This document shows positions 60,006-64,000 of a stretch of 64,000 bases of DNA, in pieces. The number at the start of each line of letters is the position of its first letter. The first letter of the stretch is position 1. The translations under genes and the position numbers were made by a program. The DNA lies in NCBI GenBank assembly GCA_035654775.1, contig DASRWB010000022.1, forward strand, positions 1 through 64,000. Direction: 5' to 3'. This stretch comes from HKST-UBA85 sp035654775. GTDB taxonomy: Bacteria; Bacteroidota; Bacteroidia; Flavobacteriales; Flavobacteriaceae. The notes under the pieces are model-generated. The model ran no database searches. It was not told the origin of the DNA and saw only the letters and a program-made list of their open reading frames with translations.

Positions 60006-60384
60006 TATTATTAAATTCTTTTACGGCACCTTTCATGATGCAGGTAACATTAAATGTTGCACCGGGTTCCACGGCTAACTTTCCAACTACAACTTCACCT
60101 TCAATGTGCGCGCTGTCTTTTAAAGTCAAGGTTCCGGACAGGGTTAATTTCCCTGAGAACTTTCCTTCAAAATAAGCATCTGTTCCTTCCAGAGTTCCTT
60201 TAATTATGCCACTTTTGCCTACCACTACTTTTCCGGGTGTTTTTACATTTCCTTCTATTTTTCCGTCAATTCTGAAGCCACCTTCACTGGTAAGGTCGCC
60301 CACAAACTTGGTGCCTTGAGCTATTACGTTTTGGTTTGATGTGGTTTCCATGTTTGGTTTTTCTTTTTTATTTTCTGAAAACAT
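59959..60384 (-). CDS. bactofilin (polymer-forming cytoskeletal protein)
   Basis: 141 residues. The central beta-helix (about 22-115: NVIAQGTKFVGDLTSEGGFRIDGKIEGNV, then VVVGKSGIIKG and repeats) is the bactofilin/DUF583 domain. The ends are disordered (N-terminal KKEKPNM, C-terminal QQPKTEQGQ). It self-assembles into filaments that position envelope enzymes. A start at the internal ATG (residue 12, MET) is possible. It lies 12 nt after sprE/porW and overlaps AtpZ. Confidence 0.93.
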   Translation of the reverse strand: MFSENKKEKPNMETTSNQNVIAQGTKFVGDLTSEGGFRIDGKIEGNVKTPGKVVVGKSGIIKGTLEGTDAYFEGKFSGKLTLSGTLTLKDSAHIEGEVVVGKLAVEPGATFNVTCIMKGAVKEFNNIEPKQQPKTEQGQSA

Positions 60385-60396
60385 TTCCTTAGGGTT

Positions 60397-62982
60397 TTAA
60401 TTGGTATTTCGATTGAGATACGTTTCCAAATTTTTGTGAATTTGAACTATTTTATAGTTTTCTGATGAAATGGCAAAATAGGGGTTTGTGATGATTTTTT
60501 TCTTTGTTCTTTTTTCTAGAATCTCCACCAAATCAATGGCGGCTACTTCATTTTTCAGTCCGTGCACAATCAAAAATTTTGTTTTGGGGTCGTATACATC
60601 TATGGACACTTTTAAATCATAATAGCTAATGTCTTTTGCTATTTCTTCTATGGTGGTTTTAAGCTTTTCCATCGCTTCATCATCGTTAAAATCGTACTTG
60701 AACACGGTTTTAAAATTTGTCCCTATACTGTCATGTTGAAACGTAGCCTCAGCCAGTTTAGGCAACACGTTGTTTGAAATCTCTGTAGCTTGTGCGCCTT
60801 CTTCAGTGTTGGAGTAGGTTAAGGCTACATAATTAATGCCTTGGGCATAGGCTTGGTAACCTAAAAGTCTTCCCGATGCCGTGGCTTTAAGCAGTTCAAA
60901 TTTTGGCACCATTGGATCGCCGTCAAACCGAATTATATAGTCTTCACATTTATCTATAACTTCCTGAAATTCTTGATTTTCAAACTGTGTATACAGTTTG
61001 TGATAAAGATTTTCCGGACTTTCTAAATCTTCGGAAGATGCCATTTCAGGGTTTTGTAAAATAAGCGCATACCTTGTTTCAGGGTGATTTTCTATAATGT
61101 CATTTTTAACCAGCATGGCTTCACGGCTTTGTTCCAGAAGTTCATAAATCTTGTACAGGTTGTATTTTGCAGGTACAATGTATTTTTCTTCAGGATTACT
61201 GCTTAAAAGGTCTTCCAGTTTGTTTTTAGCCAGTTCGTACTCTTTAAACTTTTCCTTGTAAATTAATCCCAGTTGATAATACGCTTCATTCCGAAGGTTG
61301 CTAATGCTGTCTATTTCTTTTTCTTCAGTGGGTATTTTTGCCAGGTAGTATGCGGTATTGTAGCGCTCTTCTTCGGTTGCTTCTGCTAGTTCAGGGGTAC
61401 TTTCTTCTGCACTTACTTTCCCTGAACCCGATTTTTTGGACCAGCGCCAGTTGTCTTCCAGTGGTCTTTCGCCCCAAATTTTGGTAAATTCATTTTTCCC
61501 GTAAGCTACTGTGGTTGGATTGTAAAAATAAAAAGCGGAAGCTCCACCACCGGGCAACGTCCGGGTTGAAGGATTTGCATTAGGCAGATTTCTGCTTTGT
61601 CTGGCATCTTTCTGTATGTCAGCTGTTTTTAGCCCGGCATTATACTCTTGTTTTTCGCGTGCTAATTTTTCTTTTTCAGCGGCTAGTTTCAGCTTTTCAA
61701 TGTGTTCAGCGAAGTACGTTTCTCTTTCTATTGGGCTCATGGCTACCAGCCTTAAAATACTGTCGTTTGCCTGTGCAATGCCTTCATATTTAATTACATC
61801 GTTTAGGTTTTCCCTTTTCTTTTTGATTACCCGAAAAGGCTTTGAGTTTTCCACCAGATTGGTCATGGTGCTGTCAAAATAGGCTCCGGCCGTTTTGTAT
61901 TCGTTTTTATCAAAATGATAGTTTGCTAAGGTTTCATAGGCATATGCCCTGAGTTGTTTGTCTCTGGAGTCTGTTCGAAGCGATTTGTTGTAATAAGCTA
62001 TCGCCAACGAATCCGACTGGTTTTTAAGGTGGAATTCGCCAATTTGGAAGTATATTTTGTCCAGAAAGGGTCTGTTTTCTCTGTTTTCTTCCATTTTGGT
62101 AAGATGTTCCAGCAATTCTTGTTTATTTCCTTGGTCGTAATCGAAGTTTTTTATTTTTTCAATATGTGCAGCTATGTAGTATACTCTGGGAATCTTACGG
62201 TGAAGTTCGATAATCTCATCAAAGGCTATGTTTGCGCTGTCTTTGTATCCCAAGGTGTTGTAAAGTTGCCCTCGAATAAAGCTGTATCTGCCGCGTTCAT
62301 CGTGATTTTTAGTGGCTGATGCAGCTATATTTAGCTGAGTAACCGCGCTGTCTATGGATTTTGTATCAATATAGGCCTGAGCCAGTGTTGATGTGGCATC
62401 GGCTAAATCCTGGTCTTTAGGTTTTTCTTGTTCAATCAGTCTTTTCAGGTTTTTAATAGCCAGTTCGTGATTTTCCAGCCTGACGTTTGCTTTTTCTTTC
62501 CAAATTTTTACCTGATTGATTTTATCACTTGTAGGGTATTTGTTTAAAATGTTGTTAAATGCGGCCAATGCGGGAACAAAACGCTGATCAAAGTAACGGG
62601 CCTTTCCCAAAAGCAGGTAAGCTTCGTCCATTTGAGGGTTTTTTTCTTTGCCCTTAATGTTCATGGAGTGTTTTTGAATGGCTTTAATTGCTTTTTCTTC
62701 GGCGCGAGTAAAGCTTTCGTTTTTGGACTGTCCTGGCAAAACAATCTCTTCAGAAATCTCGAGTCTTTCCACAGGCAACACTTCCCAATAGTTGTCTACA
62801 TAGGTTTTACTGAGGTTGTCCTTGCCTTCTTCCAGGGCCAGATAACCGTTGTACAAGGTATTGTACTCCGTGGTTACCGCGTGAAAATTTCTGTTAATAA
62901 ATTTATCTTTTTTTCTGGAACAGCTTGCCGTTATAGCCGACATTACTACAATAGCCAGTAGATATTTAAAAGATGCGCTCAA
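60397..62982 (-). CDS. sprE: type IX secretion lipoprotein SprE/PorW
   Basis: 861 residues. The lipoprotein signal has lipobox TASC (Cys21). The N-terminal NRNFHAVTTEYNTLYNGYLALEEGK and the many TPR-like repeats (about 110-380 and 560-700) match SprE (F. johnsoniae) and PorW (P. gingivalis), which are required for T9SS and gliding. It sits upstream of bactofilin and the atp genes on the same strand. With gldH at 29 kb, the organism probably has a full T9SS elsewhere. Confidence 0.92.
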   Translation of the reverse strand: MSASFKYLLAIVVMSAITASCSRKKDKFINRNFHAVTTEYNTLYNGYLALEEGKDNLSKTYVDNYWEVLPVERLEISEEIVLPGQSKNESFTRAEEKAIKAIQKHSMNIKGKEKNPQMDEAYLLLGKARYFDQRFVPALAAFNNILNKYPTSDKINQVKIWKEKANVRLENHELAIKNLKRLIEQEKPKDQDLADATSTLAQAYIDTKSIDSAVTQLNIAASATKNHDERGRYSFIRGQLYNTLGYKDSANIAFDEIIELHRKIPRVYYIAAHIEKIKNFDYDQGNKQELLEHLTKMEENRENRPFLDKIYFQIGEFHLKNQSDSLAIAYYNKSLRTDSRDKQLRAYAYETLANYHFDKNEYKTAGAYFDSTMTNLVENSKPFRVIKKKRENLNDVIKYEGIAQANDSILRLVAMSPIERETYFAEHIEKLKLAAEKEKLAREKQEYNAGLKTADIQKDARQSRNLPNANPSTRTLPGGGASAFYFYNPTTVAYGKNEFTKIWGERPLEDNWRWSKKSGSGKVSAEESTPELAEATEEERYNTAYYLAKIPTEEKEIDSISNLRNEAYYQLGLIYKEKFKEYELAKNKLEDLLSSNPEEKYIVPAKYNLYKIYELLEQSREAMLVKNDIIENHPETRYALILQNPEMASSEDLESPENLYHKLYTQFENQEFQEVIDKCEDYIIRFDGDPMVPKFELLKATASGRLLGYQAYAQGINYVALTYSNTEEGAQATEISNNVLPKLAEATFQHDSIGTNFKTVFKYDFNDDEAMEKLKTTIEEIAKDISYYDLKVSIDVYDPKTKFLIVHGLKNEVAAIDLVEILEKRTKKKIITNPYFAISSENYKIVQIHKNLETYLNRNTN

Positions 62983-63086
62983 AAGGTTGTTTTTTGTTTC
63001 TTATTTAACTTCAAACTCTTGTAAATAGTATGCGAAACGTAAAAATACACATCTTTTTTTACAAACCTGTAAAATTATATTGAGAT

Positions 63087-63794
63087 TTAAGCTAAAGTTT
63101 CACCGGAAAAATGTGCTTCCAGTTCTTTTAACGTGGTTTCGTTGGTTTTGATGTCTTTGATTATTCGGCCTTTGTTGAGTACCACAATGCGCTCGCAAAC
63201 ATCAGTGACGTGCATAAGGTCGTGGCTTGAAATCAGTACGGTAACGCCTCGTTTTTGGATGAGGTTTTTTAATACTTTTTTAAGCCTTATTTGGGTAGTT
63301 GGATCCAGATTTGCGAAAGGTTCGTCAAGGATTACAACTTCCGGGTTTCCAATTAATGCCGCTACGATACCTACTTTTTTTTGATTGCCTTTACTTAAGT
63401 CTCTCAGGTATTTTTTCTGATTCAGAATTTCGCCGTGAAAAAAATCTTCATATTGCGCCAAAAGTGCATCTACATCTGCTTTGTTTTGACCTCTTAAATC
63501 ACCAATAAAGTAAAAATATTCTTCGGGAGTAAGGTAACCTATCAAAAAGCTTTCGTCAATAAAGGCAGCGGTAAACGGTTTCCAGTCTTCACTTTTATTT
63601 ACTTGAATATTTTGATTTTTTATGTAGCCGGTAGTAGGCTGAATTAAATCCAGCAACAGACTGAACAAAGTGGTTTTTCCGGCACCGTTATTGCCTACCA
63701 ACCCAAAACTTTGCCCTTTGGGAATATCCAATCCGGGAATGTTTAGCACTTCTTTGTTGCTGTATACTTTTGAAATATTGGAAACGGTTATCAT
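63087..63794 (-). CDS. ABC transporter ATP-binding protein
   Basis: 235-residue single NBD. Walker A is GNNGAGKTT, the signature is LSKGNQKKV, Walker B is VVILDEPFANLDP, and the H-loop is SSHD. The LSKGNQ form is common in exporters of the CcmA/NatA type. The membrane partner is probably the truncated gene 12 nt upstream (63807 onward). The substrate is unknown. Confidence 0.93.
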   Translation of the reverse strand: MITVSNISKVYSNKEVLNIPGLDIPKGQSFGLVGNNGAGKTTLFSLLLDLIQPTTGYIKNQNIQVNKSEDWKPFTAAFIDESFLIGYLTPEEYFYFIGDLRGQNKADVDALLAQYEDFFHGEILNQKKYLRDLSKGNQKKVGIVAALIGNPEVVILDEPFANLDPTTQIRLKKVLKNLIQKRGVTVLISSHDLMHVTDVCERIVVLNKGRIIKDIKTNETTLKELEAHFSGETLA

Positions 63795-63806
63795 GTGTTT
63801 ATTTTA

Positions 63807-64000
63807 TTAATCCTGACTAAAGGCGTTAATCATTTTGTATTTAGCATCTGTGTATTTAAACAGTATATGTTTCATCATTTTTTGATGCCATACAATACCT
63901 ATTATCCCAATGCCCGCTAAAACAAATAAAGCAGCTTCAAAATTTAGGGTTTTTGCCACTACATAAAACAATCCCATTGGCAGCAAAAGCAAAGGAATCC
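63807..64000 (-). CDS. ABC permease-like membrane protein, C-terminal fragment (DUF5687-like)
   Basis: The frame is open to the right edge, so only the last ~64 residues are seen. Two TM segments are visible (about the LLPMGLFYVVAKTL and AALFVLAGIGIIGIVWH stretches), then a basic tail HQKMMKHILFKYTDAKYKMINAF. It resembles the end of DUF5687 membrane proteins that pair with an ABC ATPase in Bacteroidota. The apparent TTG start at 63992 is internal. It lies 12 nt before the ATPase gene. Confidence 0.65.
   Translation of the reverse strand, partial: IPLLLLPMGLFYVVAKTLNFEAALFVLAGIGIIGIVWHQKMMKHILFKYTDAKYKMINAFSQD

Noticed and set aside
1..64000. CRISPR arrays, IS elements, prophage, rRNA
   Set aside because: No direct-repeat/spacer array, transposase, integrase, phage structural gene or rRNA segment is visible. 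All sizeable frames belong to core-type genes.

Overview
The window is one contiguous piece of a Bacteroidota chromosome, almost certainly family Flavobacteriaceae. It has low GC, few Shine-Dalgarno sequences and many TAnnTTTG -7 promoter boxes. It encodes gliding/type IX secretion lipoproteins (GldH, SprE/PorW). Its ATP synthase operon has the Bacteroidota layout: an extended subunit a, and no beta or epsilon gene. Almost everything is core chromosome. I see no phage, IS element, plasmid or CRISPR array.

Layout. 1-1.0 kb: the tail of a PepSY membrane protein, a short tandem repeat and tRNA-Asn. 1.0-5.3 kb: RseP protease, an SCO1-type copper protein and a CPA2/KefB-type antiporter split by an apparent frameshift. 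5.3-12 kb: a metal-uptake island with FeoA, FeoB, an SdpI-like protein, a tiny FeoB-associated Cys-rich protein (absent from ORF calls limited to 60 residues or more), a ZIP transporter, a DtxR/MntR-type repressor and a divergent TonB receptor. The repressor and receptor share an operator-like intergenic region. 12-25 kb: housekeeping and stress genes (DnaJ-domain protein, bacilliredoxin, acyltransferase, HD hydrolase, radical SAM protein, enoyl-CoA hydratase, NtrY-like kinase, AraC regulator, CNNM-type protein, Ogt, serine hydrolase, exonuclease, dual ABC ATPase). 25-33 kb: ScoAB, PBP1A, GldH, RicT, a radical SAM protein, TrhO. 33-41.9 kb: RecA, a lipoprotein, an ECF sigma factor with a membrane-anchored beta-barrel partner, an acyltransferase, a GlsB-like protein, TrpS, DprA, a HU-CCDC81/SPOR protein and a thioesterase.

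42-47.5 kb is the most unusual part. A soluble GAF-type histidine kinase and an NtrC-type sigma-54 activator lie directly upstream of a minus-strand operon. That operon starts at a near-perfect sigma-54 promoter (TGGCAC-N5-TTGC). A GGGTAAA/TTTACCC palindrome lies about 110 bp upstream of it, at enhancer distance. The operon encodes a 55-residue four-Cys protein, glutamate dehydrogenase, a GreA/GreB (Rnk-like) protein, a ~130-residue helical protein of unknown family, a 28-residue single-TM peptide, and a second helical protein that looks like a paralog of the first. It reads as an uncharacterised sigma-54 stress or nitrogen-response module.

47.7-64 kb: envelope genes (EnvC-like, DUF4292 lipoprotein, TPR protein), a nucleotidyltransferase, Dut, a flippase, and the atp operon (bactofilin, AtpZ, DUF6168, atpB-E-F-H-A-G). 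The operon contains a terminator-like 16-bp hairpin directly after atpE and a second inverted repeat between atpA and atpG. SprE/PorW, an ABC ATPase and a truncated membrane protein finish the window.
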